Shown here: positions 32,026-39,824 of the stretch, in pieces
Numbering within the stretch: position 1 is the stretch's first letter
How the letters are laid out: each line of letters begins with the position of its first letter
Made by a program: the position numbers and the translations under genes
Assembly (NCBI GenBank): GCA_030693705.1
Contig: JAUYAB010000005.1
Coordinates: 62,001-126,000 of the forward strand
Origin: Ignavibacteria bacterium
GTDB taxonomy: Bacteria; Bacteroidota; Ignavibacteria; Ignavibacteriales; Ignavibacteriaceae
Direction: 5' to 3'
DNA length: 64,000 nucleotides
Notes under the pieces: generated by a model
Told to the model about the DNA's origin: nothing
Database searches by the model: none
The model's input: only the letters and a program-made list of their open reading frames with translations

Positions 32026-35000
32026 TCGTTTTACTTCTTTTTGTCGGGAAAATTTCGGCTCAAACATCTCCGCACGGCGCAATTAAATTCGATTGTTCCG
32101 ATTGCCATGTTTCAACAAGCTGGAAAGAAATTCCCGCACAAAAGAATTTTAAACACGAAGCAACAAAATTTGCTTTAGTCGGGCAGCATAAAAACGTTGA
32201 TTGTAAGTTGTGCCACTCAACTTTACGATTCAATGAAGCAAAACAAGAATGCATTTCTTGCCACAAAGACATTCACAAAAACACGGTCTCGAAGGATTGC
32301 AGTAACTGTCATACACCAAACACGTGGTTAATTAAAAATATTACCGATATACATCAACGTTCTCGCTTTCCGTTGCTTGGGCAGCATGCCAAAGCTGATT
32401 GCCAACAATGTCATACGCTTTATTCGGAATTAAATTTTGAACCGCTTGGTGTAAAATGTTACGATTGCCATAAACAGAATTATACCTCTACACAAAATCC
32501 AAACCATGCACAGTCCGGTTTCTCAACTGATTGTGAAACATGCCATAATTTTACTGACGCCATTTGGGGTTATGCCTCATTTGCGCATGATTTTTTCCCG
32601 TTACAAGGTGGTCATAAAATTGCTACTTGCGTCTCATGTCATAATACTAAGGTAGGAACTTACACGGGGTTATCGAAAGACTGCTATTCATGCCATAAAC
32701 CTCGCTATGAACAGACGACAAACCCAAATCATACTTCGGCAGCATTTTCTACAGATTGTACTTCTTGCCATACAATAAACGGATGGAAGCCTTCTTCGTT
32801 TAATCACACGCAATATTTCACATTAGTAGGAGCTCATGTTCAACTTGATTGTAACAAGTGCCATAATGTTTCATATAAGAATATTCCAACCGATTGCTAC
32901 GGCTGTCATAAAACCACATTTGAAGGAACCACGAATCCCAATCACGTTGCTTCTAAATTCCCAACAGATTGTACAAAATGTCATACTACTTCAGCATGGA
33001 TTCCATCTACTTTTAATCATGCATCAACTAATTTTCCGTTAACCGGAATGCATATAAGTGTAGATTGCGCTAAATGTCATGCAAGTGGTTATACCAACAC
33101 ACCAACTGATTGTTACAGTTGCCATAAAACTAATTATGATAATACGACGAATCCTGATCACGTTACATCTCAGTTCCCGACAGATTGTAAGCAGTGTCAT
33201 TCAACTTCAGGTTGGAAGCCAGCTTCATTCGATCATGCATTGACACAATTTCCGTTAACCGGGGCTCATACAACTGTTGATTGTGCAAAGTGCCATGCAA
33301 GCGGTTACACAAATACGCCAACTGATTGTTACAGTTGCCACAAAACCAATTATGATAATACCACCAATCCGAAACACAGCACGGCAGGATTTTCTACAGA
33401 TTGTAAATCATGTCATCAAACTACCGGATGGACTCCGGCAACTTTTGATCACAGCCGGTATTTTCCAATTACTTCCGGAAAACATAGCGGTATAAGTTGC
33501 ACAACTTGTCATCCAACATCACCTTATTCAAACTTCACATGTCTTAGCAGCGGCTGTCATCCGAAAAGCAGTACGGACAGCGATCATATAGGTGAGGTAA
33601 ACGGCTATTCTTATGTAAGTTCTGAATGTTACCGATGCCATCCAACGGGTCAAGGCGAAGGAGCATTTAATCATAGTAATTCGAGGCTACCGTTAAACGG
33701 AGTTCATTTAACAACTTCTTGTGAGAGCTGCCATCTACCAAACAGTAGCACAGCTCTTTCGCCGGATTGTTCAAGCTGTCATCAAAATAGTTTTGCATAT
33801 TCTGCAAATCCGAATCATCAGGTTTTAGGTTTGAGCACCGATTGTAAAATGTGTCATACTTCTGATGGATGGAAACCTTCTTTATTCGATCATGCTTCAA
33901 CTACTTATCAACTGATTGGGAAACATGCTACGGCAGCCTGCTCTGACTGTCACAAATCAACTGCAAAAGGAACATCTCAAGTCTGTTATGATTGTCATCA
34001 GCAAAGTTTTGCAAATTCATTGAATCCAAATCATCAAAGTGTCGGATTAAGCAATGATTGTAAATCATGCCACATTTCTAACGGGTGGACTCCATCGTCA
34101 TTTTCTCATACTGCAACTAATTTTCAGCTTACCGGTGGACACACTAAAGCAGCTTGTACCGATTGTCATAAAGGAAAGACAACCGGAACATCTCAAGTTT
34201 GTTATAATTGCCACCAACTAAGTTTTGCCAATTCCGTAAATCCAAGTCACGTAACTTTAGGGTTGAGCACTGACTGTAAATCTTGCCATACATCATCGGC
34301 ATGGATACCTTCATCTTTTAATCATGCAACAACTAATTTTCAACTTACCGGCAAACATACAACAGTTGCTTGCGCTGATTGCCATAAAGGAAAAACAACC
34401 GGAACAGAGACTCAGTGCTATGGCTGCCACAAAACAAATTTTGATGGTGTAAAAGATCCAAACCATGTAACTGCAAATTTCTCAACCGATTGCACTACAT
34501 GTCATTCTACAACTGCATGGTCGCCTTCTATATTTAACCATGCAAACACTAAATTCCCTCTAACCGGTGCACATACAACTGTATCTTGCGTAGATTGCCA
34601 TGCAACCGGTTACACAAATACTCCGACCGATTGTTACAGTTGTCATAAAGCAAAATATGATGCAACGACAAATCCGAAACATAGCACCGCAGGTTTTACA
34701 ACCGCTTGTGCAGATTGCCATAAAACCACCGCATGGACACCTGCAACATTTGACCACACCAAATATTTCCCCATCGCATCGGGAAAACATAGTGGAGAGA
34801 GTTGTTCGGTATGTCATAATACGTCAAGTTATAGCAATTTTACGTGTGTGAGCAGCGGCTGCCATAGCAAATCTGAAACGGACAGTGATCACGGAGGAGT
34901 TAATGGGTATTCATATGTTAGCTCTGAATGTTATCGATGTCATCCTGCTGGAAAAGGTGGACAAATTAAGGGTTTTATTAAATCTATTGAGAATAAATGA
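32004..35000 (+). CDS. Giant 40-heme c-type cytochrome with periodic heme triads
   Basis: A 998-residue exported protein (signal peptide about residues 1-19) carrying 38 CxxCH and two CX4CH motifs (CLSSGCH and CVSSGCH), 40 in all. After one leading motif they form 13 triads; the leading cysteine codons of successive triads are 216 bp (72 residues) apart in most cases. Each triad has the plan CxxCH - YTNTPTDCYSCH - TDCxxCH, then W.P..F.H.....FPLTG.H. Both halves end in the same special module with CX4CH and GYSYVSSECYRCHP (about residues 459-551 and 894-985). It lies between a 20-heme cytochrome and a beta-barrel, so it is a candidate nanowire-like or porin-associated electron carrier. Confidence 0.92.
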   Translation: MRRLSQIIVLLLFVGKISAQTSPHGAIKFDCSDCHVSTSWKEIPAQKNFKHEATKFALVGQHKNVDCKLCHSTLRFNEAKQECISCHKDIHKNTVSKDCSNCHTPNTWLIKNITDIHQRSRFPLLGQHAKADCQQCHTLYSELNFEPLGVKCYDCHKQNYTSTQNPNHAQSGFSTDCETCHNFTDAIWGYASFAHDFFPLQGGHKIATCVSCHNTKVGTYTGLSKDCYSCHKPRYEQTTNPNHTSAAFSTDCTSCHTINGWKPSSFNHTQYFTLVGAHVQLDCNKCHNVSYKNIPTDCYGCHKTTFEGTTNPNHVASKFPTDCTKCHTTSAWIPSTFNHASTNFPLTGMHISVDCAKCHASGYTNTPTDCYSCHKTNYDNTTNPDHVTSQFPTDCKQCHSTSGWKPASFDHALTQFPLTGAHTTVDCAKCHASGYTNTPTDCYSCHKTNYDNTTNPKHSTAGFSTDCKSCHQTTGWTPATFDHSRYFPITSGKHSGISCTTCHPTSPYSNFTCLSSGCHPKSSTDSDHIGEVNGYSYVSSECYRCHPTGQGEGAFNHSNSRLPLNGVHLTTSCESCHLPNSSTALSPDCSSCHQNSFAYSANPNHQVLGLSTDCKMCHTSDGWKPSLFDHASTTYQLIGKHATAACSDCHKSTAKGTSQVCYDCHQQSFANSLNPNHQSVGLSNDCKSCHISNGWTPSSFSHTATNFQLTGGHTKAACTDCHKGKTTGTSQVCYNCHQLSFANSVNPSHVTLGLSTDCKSCHTSSAWIPSSFNHATTNFQLTGKHTTVACADCHKGKTTGTETQCYGCHKTNFDGVKDPNHVTANFSTDCTTCHSTTAWSPSIFNHANTKFPLTGAHTTVSCVDCHATGYTNTPTDCYSCHKAKYDATTNPKHSTAGFTTACADCHKTTAWTPATFDHTKYFPIASGKHSGESCSVCHNTSSYSNFTCVSSGCHSKSETDSDHGGVNGYSYVSSECYRCHPAGKGGQIKGFIKSIENK
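32400..34957 (+). repeat. 216-bp-periodic heme-triad repeat region
   Basis: Leading cysteine codons of the triads begin at 32400, 32628, 32850, 33066, 33282, 33498, 33720, 33939, 34155, 34371, 34587 and 34803. Intervals are 228, 222, 216, 216, 216, 222, 219, 216, 216, 216 and 216. Neighbouring units at 33063 and 33279 are also very similar in DNA. This is a coding tandem repeat. Confidence 0.85.
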
Positions 35001-36601
35001 CGAATAAAACGCTGAAATATTTTTTTTCTTTCATAATTTTTTTTTCAATCACTTCTTTTTCACAAATCAAGATTGAAAAAAGAGAAGGAACAATTACGTA
35101 CCAGACGCCGCAAAATGTCTATGTGAAATTTGTTTCAACTGAAAACATTTTGGTAAACGATACTCTTTTTATTTCAAGATTGAATGTTTTAATGCCGGCA
35201 ATTCAAGTGAAATTTCTGTCAAGTAAATCTGTTGCCGGTGAAAGGATAAATGATGTTTCTTTAAAAGAAAATGAATCTGTCTTTGTTTTTGTTCCTACGG
35301 CGGAAACAAAGGCTGAAAAGCGTCCCGGCGGAGAAACGCTGGATTCAATTTCTTTGCTCACAGGAGGCAAGTTCGCTAAAAAAACTTTTACACCGAAAAA
35401 TTACTACGGAAGATTTTCGATGCAATCGGTCTCCCAATTTGATAATATTAGCAGCCGCGGAGACTTGCAGAGGTGGAGATATTCGCTTTCTTTTTCTGCC
35501 GATAAAATTGCGGACTCGAAATTTTCTTTCTCTTCCTATATCAATTTTGCTTATAATGTTAGGGACTGGCAGAAAGTAAAGAGAAATATCGGGCGAAGTT
35601 TAAAAGTATATGACTTAGGTGTTTCTTATGAACTCTCATCTCAATCTTTGCTTTGGTTTGGTAGACATTTAAATCCACACATTTCCAATGTGGGAACGAT
35701 CGATGGAGTTCAGTACGAATATACTTTCTCGAAATACTATACCGGAGCAATTTTAGGATCGCGTCCAAATTTTTCAGATTATGGTTATAACTTAAAATTA
35801 TTCCAGTTTGGCGGTTACGTTGGAAGAATAGATTCGATCAATTCTTCAGCGATGGAAAACACTTTTGCAGCATTCAATCAAACGAACAGCTTTAAAACCG
35901 ACAGACGTTATGTTTATCTTCAGCATACAAATAATCTTTTACCAAACACATTTTTTTTCGTCTCCTCAGAAGTTGATCTCTTCAAAAAAGTAAACGGAGT
36001 TAGTAAAAACACTATAGGACTTACCAGCCTTTTCTTTTCGGTTCGCTATTCACCTAGCCGCATCATCTCAACTTCACTCAGTTACGATGCAAGAAAGAAT
36101 GTTGTGTACTACGAAACTTATAAGACTCTGCTTGATTATTTAATAGAAAACGAAATGCGTCAGGGCTATTCGGCAAGCATAAGTATCAAACCGATTTCTC
36201 AACTTTATATTTCGCTTAACGCAGGATACCGTTTTCAAAAACGTGATGCTAAACCGGCAAGAAATTTTGGCGGAACAGTTTCCTATTACCAAATTCCTTA
36301 CGCAAAGGTTGACGGCAGTATTTCTCTCTTGAAGTTGATTTCGAGTTATTCGGAAGGAGATCAAATTGGTTTAAGAGCAACAAAATCTTTATGGAATGAC
36401 GATCTTTCGCTGACGGGAGAACTACGTGATGTTAAATATCGCTTCGCGAACAATCCAATCGTTATGCATCAGTTAATTGCCGGGTTGGAAATGTCGGTAC
36501 GCATTCCATTCAACATGTATGCTTCTTTGAGTTACGAAGGAATTTTTGAAAAGAAAAACACTCAAGGCGGATTTTTTCTTGATTTAACTAAACGGTTTTA
36601 G
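34997..36601 (+). CDS. Predicted outer-membrane beta-barrel of the cytochrome cluster
   Basis: A 534-residue protein with a signal peptide (cleavage near SFSQ, about residue 23), a small beta-domain (about 24-105), and a long C-terminal part of alternating amphipathic strands ending in a terminal phenylalanine (DLTKRF), typical of outer-membrane barrels. Its ATG overlaps the stop of the 40-heme cytochrome (ATGA). No exact family is recognised. Position suggests it is the barrel that lets the cytochromes pass electrons across the outer membrane, as in porin-cytochrome complexes. It contains no CxxCH. Confidence 0.7.
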   Translation: MTNKTLKYFFSFIIFFSITSFSQIKIEKREGTITYQTPQNVYVKFVSTENILVNDTLFISRLNVLMPAIQVKFLSSKSVAGERINDVSLKENESVFVFVPTAETKAEKRPGGETLDSISLLTGGKFAKKTFTPKNYYGRFSMQSVSQFDNISSRGDLQRWRYSLSFSADKIADSKFSFSSYINFAYNVRDWQKVKRNIGRSLKVYDLGVSYELSSQSLLWFGRHLNPHISNVGTIDGVQYEYTFSKYYTGAILGSRPNFSDYGYNLKLFQFGGYVGRIDSINSSAMENTFAAFNQTNSFKTDRRYVYLQHTNNLLPNTFFFVSSEVDLFKKVNGVSKNTIGLTSLFFSVRYSPSRIISTSLSYDARKNVVYYETYKTLLDYLIENEMRQGYSASISIKPISQLYISLNAGYRFQKRDAKPARNFGGTVSYYQIPYAKVDGSISLLKLISSYSEGDQIGLRATKSLWNDDLSLTGELRDVKYRFANNPIVMHQLIAGLEMSVRIPFNMYASLSYEGIFEKKNTQGGFFLDLTKRF

Positions 36602-36699
36602 AAGTAAAAACCAATGTGTTGCACTTACTTAACTGAAAAGTTTATACAAACCAATTACACTTTTATGCTTATAAACTGCCTGAGTTGTGGAGAACAAAA

Positions 36700-37371
36700 A
36701 TGAAAATATTAATTGTTGAAGATGAAATAGGTATTGCTAATTTTCTGCGCGACGGGCTGGAAGACGAGAACTACTCCGTTGATGTTGCGCTGGATGGAAG
36801 CAGAGGGCTTGAACTTGCAACCAACAGAATTTATGATCTCATTTTAGTTGATTGGATGCTGCCCGGCACTTCCGGAATAGAGATCACCAAACAAATTCGC
36901 AAAACAAATAAAAAAGTTCCGATTGTTTTTCTTACAGCAAAGGATACTTTGCAAGATACGGTCAACGGTTTGGAAGCCGGTGCAAATGATTACATCAAAA
37001 AACCTTTCCAATTTGAAGAGCTGCTGGCACGGATTAAAGTGCAACTGCGAACTAATGAAGAAGAGCCGACAACTTTATCTTTCCAGGGGCTTGTTCTAGA
37101 TACAACTTCGCACCAGGTATTCAAGAATGGAGTTGAGATCAATCTAACAAAGAAAGAATTTTCTCTCCTCTATTTCCTGTTGAAAAATAAAGGGAAAGTT
37201 TGTACGAGAAATGATATAATCAAAGAAGTCTGGGAAATTAATTTTGAAACCGACAGTTCTTCTCTTGACGTCTACATCAATTTTTTAAGGAAAAAACTCG
37301 AAACCGGGGTTGGCGAAAATATTATTCAAACGATAAGAGGGATTGGGTACACGATACGGGAACGCGAATGA
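36700..37371 (+). CDS. OmpR/PhoB-family response regulator
   Basis: A DNA-binding response regulator of 223 residues. The receiver domain has the acidic pocket EDE (residues 7-9), the phosphorylated Asp51 in LVDWMLPG and the conserved Lys in IKKPF. A winged-helix effector domain follows, with TKKEFSLLYFLLKNKGKVCTR. The start is placed at ATG 36700; an in-frame TTG lies five codons earlier. It is 98 bp downstream of the barrel gene and overlaps the histidine kinase by 4 bp. It may control the cytochrome cluster, by position only. Confidence 0.93.
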   Translation: MKILIVEDEIGIANFLRDGLEDENYSVDVALDGSRGLELATNRIYDLILVDWMLPGTSGIEITKQIRKTNKKVPIVFLTAKDTLQDTVNGLEAGANDYIKKPFQFEELLARIKVQLRTNEEEPTTLSFQGLVLDTTSHQVFKNGVEINLTKKEFSLLYFLLKNKGKVCTRNDIIKEVWEINFETDSSSLDVYINFLRKKLETGVGENIIQTIRGIGYTIRERE

Positions 37372-38753
37372 ATTTCACGCTCCGTACAAGGATTGCAACA
37401 TTCAATTCCATCGCCACAGCTATTTTAATTTTAATACTTTTTGCCGCCATTTATCTTGTTGTCGATAATAGTGTATATGAAAAAATGGATACACAGTTAA
37501 GAGAAGAATCCTATGAATTCATCTCTGATTATAAAATAGTTGACAGGAAATTTATATTTAAACATCCTTTTGCCTGGGCTGCCGGTGGACACGGACAGGT
37601 TGAGGTTAGCCCGATTTTTGTTCAAGTGATGGATACGACCGGACAGATTCTTCAAAAGACCCCAAATTTGCTAAACGAAACACTTCGCTATACAGGTGTG
37701 GTAAAAGCTGAATTCTTTTTTTCTTCTAAGCTAAACGGTAAACCGATAAGACAATATCAAGCTCCAATCTTTAGCAAACGCCGCGAGTTTGTGGGTACTA
37801 TCCTTCTTGCGGTTCCTTTAAAAGAGGCAACGATGGTATTGGATAATCTTCTCGTTGTTCTGTTGGTATCGTATCCGATTTTTGTCATTGCTTTATTTGC
37901 TATCTCCCGTTCTATCGCAGGGAAAACAATTGAACCGATAAACGAGGTGATTATAACTTCAGAAAAAATAACGAAAGAAAACTTGTCGGAAAGAATTCCA
38001 TCGCCAAAACATAAAGATGAAATATATTTACTAAGCAAGAACATCAACGAACTTTTATCACGGTTGGAAGAAGCATTACTTCGCGAAAAGCAATTCACCG
38101 CAGATGCTTCGCATGAATTGCGGACGCCTCTTTCAGTCATTCAGGGAACGCTTGAGGTGCTGATTCGAAAACCGAGAACGCTGGAACAATACGTTTCTAA
38201 AATCTCCGATGTTACGAAGGAGACGAAACGGATGTCTAATCTAATTGACCAACTCTTGTTTTTAGCGCGACACGAGAACACATCGATGAAAATTTTTATG
38301 CAGCCTATCGATATAAAGGCTTTATGCGAAGATATGAAATCGCGATATGCAGATGTTTTAACATCAAAGAATCTTACGCTTCAAAGAAACATTGATGAAA
38401 ATATCGTTGTAAAAGCTGAGCCTTCCATGCTTGCAATTATTCTTGATAATTTATTTTCAAATGCCATTAAATATTCTAGATCCGGGGGAATAATAACTTT
38501 TTCACTCGGGCGTGTCGATAAAAATGTCACAATTCAATTATCCGATACAGGCTTGGGAATTAAAGAAGATCAGTTGAAAAATATTTTTAATAGATTTTTT
38601 AGAACTGAAGAATCAAGAAATTCATTTTCATCCGGGATCGGATTAGGACTATCCATCGTTAAAAAGTTAACCAATCTTCAAAATATCTCGATTTCCGTTA
38701 AAAGTATTCCGGATATAGGTACAACGTTTACGCTTCTTTTCCCCGAAAATTAA
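37368..38753 (+). CDS. Membrane sensor histidine kinase
   Basis: Partner of the preceding regulator. The 461 residues contain a helix at 13-33, an extracytoplasmic sensor of about 130 residues, a helix near 167-187, a HAMP linker, the HisKA H-box DASHELRTPLS with His249, and a HATPase with N-box DNLFSNAIKYS, G1 DTGLGIKE and G2 GIGLGLSIVKKL. All catalytic boxes are intact. The sensor domain is not recognised. Its ATG overlaps the regulator stop. Confidence 0.92.
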   Translation: MNFTLRTRIATFNSIATAILILILFAAIYLVVDNSVYEKMDTQLREESYEFISDYKIVDRKFIFKHPFAWAAGGHGQVEVSPIFVQVMDTTGQILQKTPNLLNETLRYTGVVKAEFFFSSKLNGKPIRQYQAPIFSKRREFVGTILLAVPLKEATMVLDNLLVVLLVSYPIFVIALFAISRSIAGKTIEPINEVIITSEKITKENLSERIPSPKHKDEIYLLSKNINELLSRLEEALLREKQFTADASHELRTPLSVIQGTLEVLIRKPRTLEQYVSKISDVTKETKRMSNLIDQLLFLARHENTSMKIFMQPIDIKALCEDMKSRYADVLTSKNLTLQRNIDENIVVKAEPSMLAIILDNLFSNAIKYSRSGGIITFSLGRVDKNVTIQLSDTGLGIKEDQLKNIFNRFFRTEESRNSFSSGIGLGLSIVKKLTNLQNISISVKSIPDIGTTFTLLFPEN

Positions 38754-38770
38754 TTACTCCATTCACTTTC

Positions 38771-38788
38771 CTTCCTCTTCGGAAGTTT
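38771..38788 (+). terminator. Weak hairpin after the histidine kinase
   Basis: CTTCC (38771-38775) pairs with GGAAG (38781-38785) over a 5-base loop, followed by only TTTAA. A possible weak terminator before the solute-binding protein gene. Confidence 0.3.
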
Positions 38789-38852
38789 AAAGTTGCACAC
38801 CGTTGAAAAATTTTCTTATTTTGCTTAAAACAAAAAGTCATTTTTCACCCAA

Positions 38853-39824
38853 ATGAAAAAAATCCTGATAATACTTATACTTTCATCCTTTTCACTTTCT
38901 CTTTTTTCGCAGCAAAAAAAAGAAACCTCATTTAAATTTTTACCTCACTGGATGCCGCAGGCGCAATTTGCAGGTTTCATCATGGCTTACGAAAAGGGAA
39001 TCTATAAGAAACACGGTTTGGATATTGAGCTGCTCACCGGTGGGCCCAACCGCTCTTCATTAGATTGGTTGGTTGAAAGAAAGACCGATTTTTGTGCGGC
39101 GTGGCTTTCATCTGCTTTGCAAGTACGAGATAAAAATGTAAAACTTGTTAATATCTGTCAGTTAATTCAGCGCTCGGCTTTAATGTTGGTGGCAAAGAAA
39201 GGAAGAGGGATTAATTCGATTAAAGATTTGAATGGGAAAAAGGTCGCACTCTGGCAACAGGATTTTCGTATTCAAGCAGAGGCGCTCTTTACAAAATACA
39301 ATTTAAAGGTAAAAGTATATCCTCTTTCAGAAACACAAAATATTTTTATCCGCGATGTAGTTGATGTTACTTCGGTGATGTGGTATAATGAGTATCACCT
39401 CTTGCTTAATAGCGGATACGATTCAACCGATTTGCAAATTTTTTCTTTTTCCGATTATGACCTAAATTTTCCGGAAGACGGTATTTATGTGCTGGAAGAT
39501 TTTTACAACAAAAACAAAAGCGAATGTAAAGAATTTTCCGATGCAACCCTGGAAGGCTGGGATTATGCTTTCTCCCATGAAGAAGAAACACTCCAGTATG
39601 TAAAGAAATATTTAACTAAAGCTAAATATGCCGCCAACGAGATGCATCAACGTTGGATGCTGAGACAGATGAAGAAATTATTACAGCCGGATGCCGGAGT
39701 TGCATCCGGAGAATTGCGTGCAAGAGATTACCAAAATGTAATTAAAACATTAAAAGAAAGCGGATACATAAACAACGATATTTCGTTTAAAGATTTTTTT
39801 AAGGCAGAATATGGTACACCTTAA
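38853..39824 (+). CDS. Orphan NMT1/SsuA-type solute-binding protein
   Basis: A 323-residue exported protein with a signal peptide (about residues 1-20) and the NMT1/THI5-like fold: FKFLPHWMPQAQFAGF, YEKGIYKKHGLDIEL, DWLVERKTDFCAAW and IKDLNGKKVALW. Relatives bind pyrimidine precursors, sulfonates or nitrate for ABC importers. No permease or ATPase gene is near. Its last 14 bp overlap a Cache-HAMP-PP2C phosphatase gene, so it more likely delivers a bound ligand to that sensor. The ligand is unknown. Confidence 0.85.
   Translation: MKKILIILILSSFSLSLFSQQKKETSFKFLPHWMPQAQFAGFIMAYEKGIYKKHGLDIELLTGGPNRSSLDWLVERKTDFCAAWLSSALQVRDKNVKLVNICQLIQRSALMLVAKKGRGINSIKDLNGKKVALWQQDFRIQAEALFTKYNLKVKVYPLSETQNIFIRDVVDVTSVMWYNEYHLLLNSGYDSTDLQIFSFSDYDLNFPEDGIYVLEDFYNKNKSECKEFSDATLEGWDYAFSHEEETLQYVKKYLTKAKYAANEMHQRWMLRQMKKLLQPDAGVASGELRARDYQNVIKTLKESGYINNDISFKDFFKAEYGTP

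Noticed and set aside
33667-33900. Open frames on the minus strand within the 40-heme gene (also near 34560-34817)
   Set aside because: They overlap a clear coding sequence, contain no recognised domain, and arise from repeat codon usage.
32400-34957. Regular repeats at 216-bp spacing that might be taken for a CRISPR-like or satellite array
   Set aside because: The repeats stay in one reading frame and encode heme-binding triads of a single cytochrome; there are no unique spacers.
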